64,000 nucleotides of DNA from Rhododendron vialii (lineage: Eukaryota; Streptophyta; Magnoliopsida; Ericales; Ericaceae): NCBI RefSeq assembly GCF_030253575.1, contig NC_080564.1, positions 9,220,501 through 9,284,500 of the forward strand, given 5' to 3'. Below, in pieces: positions 45,155 to 56,419 of this stretch; the first letter of the stretch is position 1; each line of letters starts with the position of its first letter. Under the pieces are notes generated by a model, which saw only the letters and a list, made by a program, of their open reading frames with translations, was not told where the DNA came from and made no database searches. The translations under genes and the position numbers were made by a program.

Positions 45155-45650
45155 TAGGCCTGTCAATGGGCCGGATCCGATTCGGATCTGACAAATCCGG
45201 ATCCGATAAGACACAATCCGATCCGGATCCAATAAGACTCAAATCCGATAGTGGTAATCCGGATCCGAATCCGAAAAATCCGGATCCGATCCGAAAAATC
45301 CGAATCCGATCCGGAAACTTTTTTTACTTCAAAAATTTTAGCAAAAAAAAAATTTTTTTTTCAAAAAAAAATTGTTTTCCGGAAAAAAATTTAAAAATAA
45401 AATATAAAAATAAAAATACAACTTCTTAAACATTTTTTTTTTAGAAATAAAAATTTTACTTTTTTTTAAAAAAAATTAAAATTTTTTAAAAAAATAAAGT
45501 TCGGATTCGGATTGATAACAGATTTAATCCGATCCGATCCGGATCCGTATTGAATTACCGGATTCGGATTATCGGATTATCGGATCGATGTTATCGGATT
45601 CAGATCCGGATCGGATTTTTTGGATCGGATCCGGTCCATTGACAGGCCTA
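45155..45650. mobile_element. hAT MITE with perfect 8-bp TSD
   Basis: The ends TAGGCCTGTCAATGG and CCATTGACAGGCCTA are perfect inverted repeats. GCCATGAC is duplicated at 45147-45154 and 45651-45658. The interior is dense in GGATCCGAT/ATCCGGATC motifs at both ends and AT-rich between. Unit 2 lacks the element. Open frames of the DPDPIR type come from the motif repeats. Confidence 0.92.
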
Positions 45651-45847
45651 GCCATGACTGAACCTTGTAAATCGAAGAATTGACAGCCACATTTTCGGTA
45701 AGTCATTAATGTTGAGTAGATAAACCACCTACAATCTCATTACAGTTGATGTCCATTGGATGCGCAAGGCTGCATTTCTGGTAAGGAAGCAGGAAACCGA
45801 AAAAGTGGGGTTTCTTAGTTCATGGTGCCAAGAAATTTGGACAAAGT

Positions 45848-46640
45848 CCACAGTGCAATAACCAAAATCATAGGGTTGTTAAATCTAGCAATATTTTTTC
45901 AAAAAAATGTTCACAGTAGCATAATCAAACTTAAAAACCTCTTAACAACTCATCAAATTTTGGCCCTTGAAAAACCAAAACCAGCAACTTTTTTCCGATA
46001 ATAAAATTTAGTGGTCTTCACATTTTCTCAATTAAGTACACACATCATTGCACAAAAACTTTCCCTCTCTCTCCCTCTCTCTCTCTCTCTCTCATATTTT
46101 TAAAAGATGTTTTTTTTTTTGCAAAAACAAAAACTATTTTTTTATCAGCAAAAAGATTTTATTCTCCGAATTCAAAAATTACAAAGATTAAAAGGACAAA
46201 GGAAGATGAAAATGAAAATTACTTAATCTTCACAGCTATCCAAGACCCAATTGGTCAAAGACCTTAAAAACTATTTTTTAAAACTGTCTTTTGTTTTTCA
46301 AAAACTGTTATTTAAAAAAAAATGTATTTTTATCAAACACTGTTTTTTAAAAACTTTTTCTGAAAGTGTTTTTTTCAAAATAAAAGTTTTCAAAAAATTA
46401 TTTTCTATTTCTAATAACCTGTTTTTATTAGTTTGAAAACTATTTTTTTTAAATTGTTTTATATGGTGACAATTTTTAGATTTTTATAAGTTGAAAAGGT
46501 AATATGGCAAATTTGATTATTCAATTTTGATCATGTCATTGTGGACATTTACATTTTTAATCTTAATAACATCTTAAATGGATAATCAAAAAATGATGTG
46601 ACAACTTTTGATTATTTATTTTTGGTTATTCTACTGTGGA
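45848..46640. mobile_element. F5 MITE just upstream of the unit 1 PSK gene
   Basis: The left end CCACAGTGCAATAACCAAAA and the inverted right end TTTTGGTTATTCTACTGTGG delimit about 790 bp of AT-rich DNA. The right end is about 85 bp upstream of the PSK TATA box. In unit 2 the corresponding interval (about 54716-55066) holds unrelated host sequence of about 350 bp, so host promoter DNA was lost from unit 1 with or after the insertion. A TSD is not visible, consistent with a deletion. Confidence 0.7.
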
Positions 46641-46724
46641 TACGTTACCAGACTAAAGTCTTCCTTTCACTCTCTCAAGTTCGCACGCTCTTAAATTCTA
46701 TGGTCCTCTCTTCTTATCCTCTTC

Positions 46725-46732
46725 TATAAATA
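46725..46732 (+). promoter_or_regulatory. TATA box of the unit 1 PSK gene
   Basis: TATAAATA, about 100 bp upstream of the ATG; conserved at 55150-55157 in unit 2. It would give a 5' leader of roughly 70 bases. Confidence 0.65.
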
Positions 46733-46828
46733 CCAATATCACCAGTCCCCTCTGTGTACAAGCCATAAGTTAACCAACTGATCTCAAGTTCCAACCTTGA
46801 CCATTTGCTGCCAATCAAAGAACAAAAG

Positions 46829-47194
46829 ATGTCCACAAAACTCATCACCCTGTTCACGTTAGTCCTCCTCCTCCTCTGCTCCACGCTATCCTACACCGCC
46901 CGCCCCGTGCCAAACCCCCTGGAGCACTATCTCGTGAAAACCCAACATGGGGTAGGTTCAATTTGTTGAATTCAGTCTTAGATATTGGTTTTGCTCATGG
47001 GTTTTGTTATTTGGATCAATTGGTTCTTACATGTGTTTTTTGTTTTTTGTTTTTTTGATTAGGGTGTTGAAGCTCAGAAAACAGTGGTGGTAGTGGAAGA
47101 GAGCTGTGAAGGAGTAGGAGATGAAGAGTGCTTGATGAGGAGGACTCTGGCTGCTCATGTTGACTATATCTACACCCAGAAGCAGAAGCCATAG
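46829..47194 (+). CDS. PSK: Phytosulfokine precursor, unit 1 copy
   Basis: Two exons, 46829-46951 and 47063-47194, joined in phase 0 (GT at 46952, AG at 47061-47062), encode 84 residues. Residues 1-24 form a hydrophobic signal peptide ([17 protein letters not shown]). The C-terminal region has the PSK-family signature: two Cys (CEGVGDEEC), a conserved [11 protein letters not shown] and a short basic tail KQKP. YIYTQ (codons at 47165-47179) is the mature pentapeptide; the Asp before the first Tyr is the feature recognised by tyrosylprotein sulfotransferase. After sulfation in the Golgi and proteolysis outside the cell, PSK signals through PSKR receptor kinases to promote growth. Length is typical (75-100). 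No lesion seen. Which PSK paralogue it is cannot be decided here. Confidence 0.95.
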
Positions 47195-47258
47195 AACTTT
47201 TGCTCATTAGCTTCTTATAGCGAATTAATAGTAAAACACAAAATTTAGGACCGAAAGT

Positions 47259-47312
47259 AATACTAAAACTCCACATGGCTCCGTTTTTAATTGCTACGTG
47301 GAGTTTTCTGTA
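47259..47312. other. 3'-region hairpin downstream of PSK, unit 1
   Basis: AAAACTCCACATGGC and GCTACGTGGAGTTTT pair around a loop of about 15 bases, with two mismatches. The same hairpin in unit 2 is perfect. It lies about 75 bp after the stop, probably in the 3' UTR or at the transcript end. Confidence 0.55.
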
Positions 47313-48461
47313 TCTTATTTACATATTCCGAACATCATCATATGTAGCAATACTATATTGTACTCTCATCATTCTGAATCATTTTATATAGTACTAATTC
47401 AAGTCAATTTGCCCACATCCCCTTTCTCATTTGGGCTACTCTATTTAAATATAGTAGAATGTTGAATGTACATTAAAGATTACTGAAGCTTATGAAGAAT
47501 CGATGGCCCAGAGACACCTAAATTATTAAAAACAGAAGAGGAAAAAAAAAATGATGAATCCATTTTTGGAAAAGCCTTTCGGAAGTTGGAACAATCTACT
47601 GCTTTTCCCTGGCTAATTATTTTGGAAATTCAATGGAACAACCACCGTTCGATTTTCAGGTGGGGTGGATAAAGAAACAAAACCAAGTCACGGGTCCATA
47701 TTCGGTTGAATTAAGGAGGTGGTTGACCGTTGAGTGTTACATGCAGTGATAATTAAAATAGAAAAAGGAAACAGTTGAGTGATCTTAGTATTACTAGTCT
47801 CTACCAAATCGAGAAATCATTGTTAGGCATGAATTTTAGTAGTAGTATGTAAAACAAGCTTATAAAAATTGCTGAACTTTGGACAGAGTTTAACCAGTAT
47901 CTATGTAGCACATGCTAGTGCTCCGACTTTCTTTATTTACTAGAACGAAACGAGATTATCATCCCAAAAGTTGAAACCCGGCCTAAATAGGAAGGGGGAA
48001 GGGATCACTATCACCCGTAAATACAAGTAATTAAGAACTCACGAATAACGATAGTTTGATAGGGCTGAATCCACACTGAACTACAGTAATACTATACCAT
48101 AAGCAAATCAAAGCTGAATTTCAAGCAAGTGCTCCAACCCATCTTTTCACTACATATTTTTGTGTGAGCCAAATGATCATATCTACTATCTTACATTATT
48201 TTCAAAGGGGGAGTGATTTTAGCATTACCTTTTTTATAATCGCACTTCTCTTTTTTGTCTTAATTTATGTGACGTTACAGTATTGCCCTTTAATGATTTC
48301 ACTTTTGACATATTTAAAGATAATATTGTATTTTTACATAGTTAAAAAACAAAAGGGGAGTGCGCCCCTTTTCAAAGCTACTAACACGATTTTCAGAGTA
48401 ACGAGAACTGTATAGTAATGGGATATGCATAAGCCCAAATCCGGTTCACATTGAGCCTAAT

Positions 48462-48799
48462 TTAGAGGTGGTAAATTGAACCCAGACCCATTAAAAAACC
48501 CAAATCCACCTATTAAAAAATAGATTCAACCCAACCCATTTATTAGTTGGGTTAGAATGGGTCTAAACCCATCTAACCCATTTATTATTGGGTCTTAATT
48601 GAGTTTCAATTGAGTCAACTTAAATGCCCAATGGATCATGAACATTACCCAACTAAAAAATAAAACTACCACAAAAGTAAACATGATACGTCGGTGACCT
48701 CCACCCGGGTGACGCGCTCATAGTCGCCGGAATCGTGTCGCCGGAAATGATGCCTGATTCTGCCGATATCGGTGTCTGTCCGGACAATTTAGCAGAATT

Positions 48800-48848
<49 letters not shown>

Positions 48849-49493
48849 GGACTGTGTTAGGAATTTGAGAGGAAGAGATTGAAATCGAAGAAGATTAGAG
48901 ACGAAAGTTGAAAGAAGATCTTTATCTCCTCGAGTATATATAAGCTTTCTATCACCAAGACTGGGTAAGATTATACTCCATTAATCAAACTACCGTAATT
49001 TCATCGCCACGCTTTCAGACTATTTTGTTTTTTTTTTTTGGGTACTTTTTTCTCTCATTTATTGTTTTTTTACTTTTTGTTAGATCAGGTTTTTTTTTGA
49101 ACAGATTGTTGGATCAGGTTAGTAGTGCTCCTATATTCTTTCCTTGAAATCAATTTTGTAAGCTAATCAATTTTTTTACTTTTAGTATGTAGGGGTAATT
49201 TGGGCATTTTAGTATGTAAGGGTATTATGGTAATTTTAGTATGCAAGGGTAATTTGGTCATTTAAATGTACAAGGGTGATATGGTCATTTCAGTATATAT
49301 AAGTATTTTAGTCCTTTTTAAATTTAATTGGGTTAATGGGCGAGTTGGATTTGATTTTAAATAAATGGGTTGGGTTGGGTATGGATAATTAGACTCCTAA
49401 TTAATGGGTCTAAATGGGTCAATGACCCATTAAAGACCCAACCCACTTACAACTTGTCTATTTTGGCCAAAACCCGCCTATTTAACACCCCTA
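48462..49493. mobile_element. hAT-like element, about 1.03 kb, with 8-bp TSD
   Basis: AGCCTAAT is at 48454-48461 and 49494-49501. The ends TTAGAGGTGGTAAAT and ATTTAACACCCCTAA are imperfect inverted repeats of the TAGRGGTG type. Unit 2 (about 57018-57025) has a single agcctaat. The interior includes repeated aacccat/ttgggt motifs at both ends, a (GA)n tract at 48803-48844, and short repeats of agggtaatttgg type (49188-49300). No transposase. Confidence 0.85.
49077..49120 (-). repeat. Micro-insert with GAACAGA tail, 15-bp flanking repeats
   Basis: TTGTTAGATCAGGTT (49077-49091) and TTGTTGGATCAGGTT (49106-49120) flank TTTTTTTGAACAGA. It shares the GAACAG tail with the insert at 10300. It lies inside the hAT-like element and so is younger than it. 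Confidence 0.7.
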
Positions 49494-49847
49494 AGCCTAA
49501 TCAAAACAAATTTCAAAACCCAAGCACGTCCACTTAGGTCATATATACAGAGTATTTGTTTTTTTGTTAATTTATTTTTAACAACCTTACGGCTCAAATT
49601 CGATGACGGGGCTGCACCTCCACAGGGTCTCGGGACACCTTTTGGAAACTTGGAATCATTATTAACAAAAAGCTACAGAGACATTTCAAAAACTTTAGGG
49701 AGGTCTCTGCAATTATTTGAAAACATGAGGAAGTTCATTGAAATTTACCCTATTAGAATAGACAGATGGATAGAGGAGTCGTCGTTCGTTCCCAAAATTC
49801 TCTCCCTCCTAGGGCTAGGTTTTTGTGTAAGTTAAAGAGGAGATAAG

Positions 49848-50677
49848 ATGGCTAATTGTGATCGAAGTGAGGGATCCCTCGGACACTTAGGGCTTGTGTT
49901 GGGTGGCGGTCGTAGCCAACACCAGCAGCAGTACCGCTCAATGACCCCTGCCGAGTTTGAGATCTACCGTAAACAGGTTCTGGAGACGGGGGTGTGTATA
50001 TAATTCACGTACTTATATTTGTTAATAGCTTTGAATATCTATCGGAATTTCAAACCGTTATTACTTGTATCGTATCGGATCGAGCATCTCCACGCCATAT
50101 TGTAATCTCGAAAGCCAGAGTTTGTACCATTATGCTTGCAGTACTTTTTTGTGATAACCAATGGTATTATAACGGTGATGATGGAGAGAAGAAATTTAAC
50201 TTCCTATTGGCGATGTACAGGGGTTTGATGTCGTTCTTCCCCCCTGGTGTGGGTAATTGCGGTTTAATTTACCCGTGCCCGAACTTTGAAAGGAATCCCC
50301 GTGTGTTTGAGGAGGTCAATCGTTGTGCAAGCAAGGCAATTGACGTCTATAACAAGGAACATGTACGATTTTCCTTCTTTCGTTTTTTCCTCTTCCTTCC
50401 ATCATTGCCTATTTATTAGGTCCTCTGATTCGGCACATTACTGTTGTTCAACTTCTTTCTTGTACCGTAGAATACAGAATACCGGTTTCTGAGGGTCATC
50501 AAGTTAAACTCTATGGCAGTTTCTGGTTATAATCATTACATTACCTTTGAGGCCAATGCTAATGCTCCTATACACTTCCAAGCTCTTGTTTATGCTGGAA
50601 TCCTAAGTATAAGATAAAGGTTATCTCTTGCCGTCCTAAACCAAACTCACCGCCGTCCTAAACCAAACTCACCGCAG
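49848..50677 (+). pseudogene. Cystatin-like gene, unit 1 copy, broken
   Basis: Three exons align with the unit 2 copy. Exon 1 (49848-49991) gives MANCDRSEGS... ending SMTPAEFEIYRKQVLETG. Exon 2 (50221-50362) contains PPGVGNCGLIYPCPNFERNP and VNRCASKAIDVYNKEH. Exon 3 (50471-50677) contains NTEYRFLRVIKLNSMAVSGY and NHYITFEANANA. The fold pattern (central helix, then a strand with a xVxG-like loop, MAVSG, and YITFEA) resembles plant cystatin/monellin-type proteins. Lesions: exon 2 has one extra base in its poly-pyrimidine stretch, giving an in-frame TAA. Exon 3 has a one-base loss after GGAATC that yields TAA, and a 22-bp tandem duplication near its end. An alternative donor (GGGGGT|GTGTAT) could bypass the exon 2 shift, but not the exon 3 stop. 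Function of the intact family is not known to me. Confidence 0.6.
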
Positions 50678-51785
50678 GTATGTTTTTGTTCAATTTCTTT
50701 TATTTCTCGTTGTGATGGTATTGGTAATTATGGTTTTATGCATTGTTATAAACTTATTTCTTTCCCTTTGGACACTTGTACACTCACCAACGAACCTTCC
50801 ATAATGCAAATATAAGATTTATTTTCTTGACTTATTTGATGGGTCTACATCAAGTTTTTTTTTGGGCATAATAGAGAGGGAAAACTTAAATGGAAAAATA
50901 TGAAATAGTTAAATTCACGGGGTTATTCCTAAAGGGAAGTGACTGGAGAGTTCAGGCATTTTGATTATGTGCCCTTCCTTAACTTCCTTGTGAAATGCTA
51001 GTCTTGCCTATATTATTCAACTAGAGGAGTATGGATTCAAAGGATTTTAGGTTGGCGAATTTTCATTCGATATTTTTGTGATAATTGTTTAAAAGAGTAA
51101 GGAACCTTTGGAATGACAAATGCATTTTCTTAGTTGGCACTGGTGTGTTTGGGGTGACCTTAGGCGCTCTGTATGGAAAGGTACCATGCCCTTTTGTGAA
51201 GTTGTTCATATTGAACTAATCTAATTTTTTTTGGCCAAAAGTTAAGTTTTCACTAAACTAAAACTTGAACACATTTTCTGTCACAATCACCCATTGGATA
51301 TTCTATAATTTTTTGTTTAGTTGAAACTTTAAACAACTTGACGTTACGCTTAGATGGAACGCCCCCTAAGTGACTCCTTGGTGTTACATGAACACCTTGA
51401 TACTTTGTGCATATGATTTAGGGCTTTGCTAATTTATCTAATGCACCAATTTCACATCCTCATGCTTTCTTTCTTTTTTTTTCCAGGTATAAGCAATTTG
51501 CAACACAAATTAGAGCTGTCGCCACTCCATCGCATCATCACAACACTTTGCATTCTCAATTTTTTGGGCGCTACTAATAAGTGATTTGTTAGAACTGTAT
51601 ATTTTCCAGCAAATGGAATTTATTAAAAAGTTGTATGCTTACACATTCATATTTCTTTGATAGTTTTTTGCATAGTTGAAATTGTTGGAGGGGGTTGATA
51701 TATTTGCACAAGAGTTCAGTATTTTATTTGTGTGTGCTGATTTTTCGAGTCATACCTTCATGCACGAGCATGCGCTAATATTACT
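50678..51785. other. 3' flank of the unit 1 cystatin-like pseudogene
   Basis: It contains a likely acceptor at about 51486 (ttttccag|gtataag), where a terminal exon would add Val and stop. Otherwise no features are recognised. Confidence 0.4.
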
Positions 51786-54700
51786 TTTGAATTCATATGA
51801 TCTCATTGTGATATAGCGACCAATCCATGAACACGATCATCCCTATTGATCTACATGTGAATCTTGAGTGCATGTCTCCTCCCGGAGCACATAGGAATAA
51901 CAAAGAAGAAGAAAGAATTCTATGTGCATGTATGGATCCGAACACATGAATTTTATTTAATTTTTGTCTTCACAATAATGTCTATTGCCCATCTACTTGG
52001 ATAATAGTAATAGTGCCATAGTGGACCTTAGAGCAAGTGCAGCAATTCCAGGCAAAACAACTAGTCTAAAAGTATTATTTGTTACTTTAACTGGTTGCCC
52101 TTTTACCTTCTCCTCCACCAACCTCTTTCTGCATCAATAAAATATATTTCATTATGAGAGAGAAATGAAATGACGACAAAAATTAAATATAATCCATGCA
52201 TGTTGAAGTCAGCTGGATGTTTCCGGCCTTCACTTTCTTCCCTTTCAACCTTTTTTTCCCCACAGAGGGAGAGAAAGAGGGTGGGAGATTTTGCGCATGC
52301 AAAAATCTTTCCTGATTTTATCTTTTTCCCGTGGACACAACACAAGGCATGAATCAATGCCGAAAGGCTCCCAGGCAGGATAGTGAAGCTTTTGAGTTTT
52401 GACTCGTTCAAAAAGTTTTGGTTTCAATTACTACTCTACTGCTATTTCAGTAAAACAAACAAATCCCCAGAAGATAAAAATGATTGATTCCTCGCCCTGT
52501 GTTTTTTCCAACTGGACTAGATATATTGCTCAAATCTTCCTTCTTTTTTTTATTTGTTTTCTTTATATATATGCCTTTTTCTAATTTCTCAATTCACCCT
52601 TATAAAGTCAGTCAACCTTATCAAATCAGAGATCGATATTCTTGTTCACTGATTTGCTATTCACCAACCTGTATTTTGTCTGCATCCAGAAACTTGTGAA
52701 TACCTATTATACACAATCAATGGTCCATCATCAATCAATCAATGCCAGCCCTGATCAACAATTCATAATCATTCTCCAAGCTCGGGTAATCAATGGTTCA
52801 ACGGTTCGTAGTCTTCTTCTGATCATCAGAACTCAAAGTACATAATCATCGGTTCATCATCAATAAGGTTTGGCATTGATTGATTGATGACTAACCGTTG
52901 ATTGTGTACTTTGAGTTCTCATGATTAGAAGAAGACTATGAACCATTGAACCATTGATTATCCGAGCTTGGAGAATGACTACGAATTGTTGATTATACTT
53001 TGGACTGATTTCCTACAATAGATTGGAAACTAATTCGCTCAAAATTAAGTTTTTGTACATACGACATACCTCCAAAATTCTTTTAGTTCTATGGATATAT
53101 GCTAATCTTCTTTGGGTATTTTTCAATGTAGTTCCTGTTGCAGGTGGGCTAAAAATATTTCAAAGCAATGTGAATTGGAATCTAGAAGGAATATTTGGAG
53201 GATGAGGATCGTCTCAGTTTTCACTCGAACTGTCCTGTTTGAAGTATTTCATGCCCTTTTTATTATCAATTTGATTATGGAAACTGTTCATTTTTGAGAT
53301 TTTATGCAAAACCTAACTTCTGTCCAAAATCATGTCGCATTGTATGATAATAGGAGCCTATTTATCTATATATTTCTACCTTTCTATCATGCATGGATAT
53401 ATATATCCAACCAACGTGATTTTTGACAGGGTTGCTATTCTTGGCGAAATCCACTATAAGTAGTGTGAGAACCCACCTAGTAGTCCCACATCAAGAAAAA
53501 AAGTGGAAAAGGATGTGGAATATAAGTAAAGGCCGATCAGCTGGAGCGGGATCGTTACATGTGAAGTATTTAATACTCCTATCAAAGTGAGCTAAAAAAC
53601 GATCCAAAAACGCAATTGATTAATAGAATCGGTCCCCCAAAGAGGCTGAAGAGAATCTTGACACATTTTAAAATTGCGATAGAGTAGCACAAATTAAATG
53701 ATATACTAATATGTTACTCTAACTACCCAGAATCCAGGCCGGTCTTTGAATAATCCTTCTATCTGACAACTTTTGTAATCACAAATAAACTATACATATA
53801 ACTATTCTGTAACTAAGAACTACTAGTACTACTTTGAGTGCTTTACATTAATTCTGATAATCATGACATTGACTTCAGGGTTAGAGTTATGCTTTCGGCT
53901 AAGAAAGAAAGATAGATGTATATATAGGATATGATTAGCATTACCAGTATGTAGCTAGCAGCCGCCTTATTGATTGAAGCTGGAAAAAAAAAATCCAATA
54001 AACTAACAATAGTATTGATATCTGCATGACTACGTGATATAGTTGTATTCCTTCATTCATTTTGCATAGCAGTTATTTTAACAAGCTGATGGTTACCGCT
54101 CACACTAACACAGTGTTTTAAATTCTTTCTAGATCCGTGGAAGCACCACCGTTTCCACCACCCATTATGGATCTCATTGACTCATTGTACAGTATTTCCA
54201 TTACAGTAATCTAAATCGTTCGCTTGGATAGTTTAATTTCAAAATTATAGCTAGACAAAATCAGACCGTCTATTTTATAAACCAAAATCAAATTTTTTAA
54301 ACAATGTTCGATTAAGCTGATTTTTCTGCATGACTATTCAGCGGGTTCTACGAGGCGAACGATTTAAATTAATACAATAAACACACAGTGACACCCACAA
54401 ATGATGGTGGTGGGAACTGTAAGGTTTCCACCTGCGGCAGACAAAATTTAAACTCTGTCTTCTATTATTACATTGAAGAAAGCACTTTTTGCTTTAATTA
54501 TAACAATATATGTATGTATGGATCAAGCTTCACCATAAAAAAATCAATGAATTGACAGCCACATTTTCGGTAAGTCATCAATGTTGAGTAGATAAAACCA
54601 CCTACAATCTCAGTACAGTTGATGTCCATTGGATGTGCAAGGCTGCATTTCTGGTGAGGAAGCAGGAAACCGAAAAGTGGGATTTCTTAGTTCGTGGTGC

Positions 54701-55149
54701 CAAGAAATTTGGACAAAGTCTTACTAGTCGAGTTCCTCATATTTGCATTTTCTTTTTTTACCCTTCAAGTCTTTTAGGGGCATCATCATTACCTATTCTT
54801 GTTGCTGGTAACTAATTTCAAAAAGAAAGGGTAAAAAAGTAAATTCATTGACTTTTGCCCATTATTTTTGAACCAAAACTATCTTGTTGAGACAACCAAA
54901 AGTAACATATGTGACCAACAAATAAGCGCGGAGAGAATAATGAGCTTCTATTTGCTCGGTCGGCGGTGAATTTCTGGATTGGCCAGTGTGCTTTTAAAAG
55001 GCTCCTTGAGTCCCATTGTACCAGACTATATGTCGGCATATTTTCTAAATGTAAATATGTAATCTAACATTACCAGACTAAAGTCGCCCTTCCACTCTCT
55101 CAAGTTCACACGCTCTTAAATTCTATGGTCCTCTCTTCTTATCCTCTTC

Positions 55150-55157
55150 TATAAATA
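55150..55157 (+). promoter_or_regulatory. TATA box of the unit 2 PSK gene
   Basis: TATAAATA in the same context (ctcttctataaataccaat) as in unit 1. Upstream of about 55066 the promoter differs completely from unit 1 because of the MITE there. Confidence 0.65.
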
Positions 55158-55261
55158 CCAATATCACCACAGTCCCTTCTGTGTGTACAAGCCATAAGTT
55201 AACCAACTGATCTCAAGTCCCAACCTTAACCATTTAATTGCTGCCTATCAAAGAACAAAAG

Positions 55262-55593
55262 ATGTCCACAAAACTTATCACCCTGTTCACGTTAGTCCCC
55301 CTCCTCCTCTGCTCCACGCTATCCTATGCCGCCCGCCCCCAACATGGGGTAGGTTCAATTTGTTGAAATTCAGTCTTAGATATTGGTTTTGCTCATGGGT
55401 TTTGCGGTTTGGATCAACTGGTTCTTACATGTGGGTTTTATTTTGTTGTTGTTTTGATTAGGGTGTTGAAGCTCAGAAAACAGAGGTGGAAGTGGAAGAG
55501 AGCTGTGAAGGAGTAGGAGATGAAGAGTGCTTGATGAGGAGGACTCTGGCTGCTCACATTGACTACATCTACACCCAGAAGCAGAAGCCATAG
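55262..55593 (+). CDS. PSK: Phytosulfokine precursor, unit 2 copy with 12-codon deletion
   Basis: Two exons, 55262-55348 and 55462-55593, phase 0, encode 72 residues. The signal peptide is kept but Leu13 of the unit 1 copy is Pro here ([10 protein letters not shown]), within the hydrophobic core. Twelve codons following ARP ([12 protein letters not shown] in unit 1) are missing, a clean 36-bp loss between C-rich stretches. The Cys pair CEGVGDEEC and [11 protein letters not shown] are intact (YIYTQ codons 55564-55578), so the mature peptide would be identical. The lost segment lies in the variable propeptide. The gene is probably still able to make PSK, but secretion efficiency may differ. Subfamily assignment is not possible here. 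Confidence 0.93.
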
Positions 55594-55666
55594 AACTTTT
55601 GTTCATTAGCTTCGTATCGTGAATTAATACTAAAACAAACACATAATTGGGAACAGAAAGTAAAAC

Positions 55667-55711
55667 TAAAACTCCACGTAGCTCCTTTGTTAATTGCTAC
55701 GTGGAGTTTTC
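55667..55711. other. Perfect hairpin downstream of PSK, unit 2
   Basis: AAAACTCCACGTAGC and GCTACGTGGAGTTTT form a perfect 15-bp stem with a loop of about 13 bases, about 75 bp after the stop codon. The stem contains ACGT on both arms. It could be a transcript-end or RNA-processing structure. Confidence 0.6.
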
Positions 55712-56273
55712 TGTATCTTATTTACATATTCCGAACATCATCATATGTAGCAATACTATATTGTACGTACTCTCATCATTCTGAATCATTTTATATAGTA
55801 CTAATTCAAGTCAATTTGCCCACATCCCCTTTCTCATTTGGGCTACTCTATTTAAATACAGTAGCATGTTGAATGTACATTAAAGATTACTGAAACTTAT
55901 GAAGAATCGATGGCCCAGAGATGCTTGAGTTATTAAAAACAGAACAGGAAAAAAAAAAAAAATGATGAATCCTTTTTGGAAAAGCCTTTTGGAAGTTGGA
56001 ACAATCTACTGCTTTTCTCTGGCTAATTATTTTGGGAATTCAATAGAACAACCACCGTTCGATATTCAAGTGGGGTAGTTAAAGAAACAAAACCAAGTCA
56101 CGGGTCCATATTCGGTTGAATTAAGGAGGTGGTTGACCGTTGAGTGTTACATGCAGTGATAATTAAAATAGAAAAAGGAAACAGGTGAGTTTAGTATTAC
56201 TAGTCTATACTAAATCGAGAAATCATTGTTTGGCATGAATTTTAGTATGTAAAAAAACAAGCTTATAAAAATG

Positions 56274-56419
56274 GAAAATTCTAAAATCAACCCAATAGGT
56301 TGACAATAGTGAGTATGTAAATGTGTATTAAAGAGTATAAAAAGTACACAAAAACATGTGTTTTTCTTGTCTTCTAGTGTGCTTATCGTCAGCTCAATGG
56401 ACTGACAATAGCAAGACCG
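56274..56419. mobile_element. 146-bp MITE specific to unit 2, 9-bp TSD
   Basis: TATAAAAAT is at 56265-56273 and 56420-56428. The interior has imperfect inverted modules (caacccaataggttgacaat against atcgtcagctcaatggactg). Unit 1 at about 47870 is continuous (cttataaaaattgctg). Confidence 0.7.

Larger units (their letters stand above)
37620..51785. repeat. Segmental duplication, unit 1
   Basis: Host sequence between the mobile elements is collinear with unit 2. 37620-38798, 42651-48461 and 49494-49602 match 51790-52565, 52566-57005 and 57010-57125; the cystatin-like block 49603-50700 matches 61990 onward. Orientation is the same, so the arrangement is head-to-tail. The unit contains one PSK gene and one cystatin-like pseudogene, plus seven later insertions absent from unit 2. 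Confidence 0.85.

Noticed and set aside
45166..45429. Frame with DPDPIR-type repeats
   Set aside because: It is a translation of the GGATCCGAT motif repeats of a hAT MITE.
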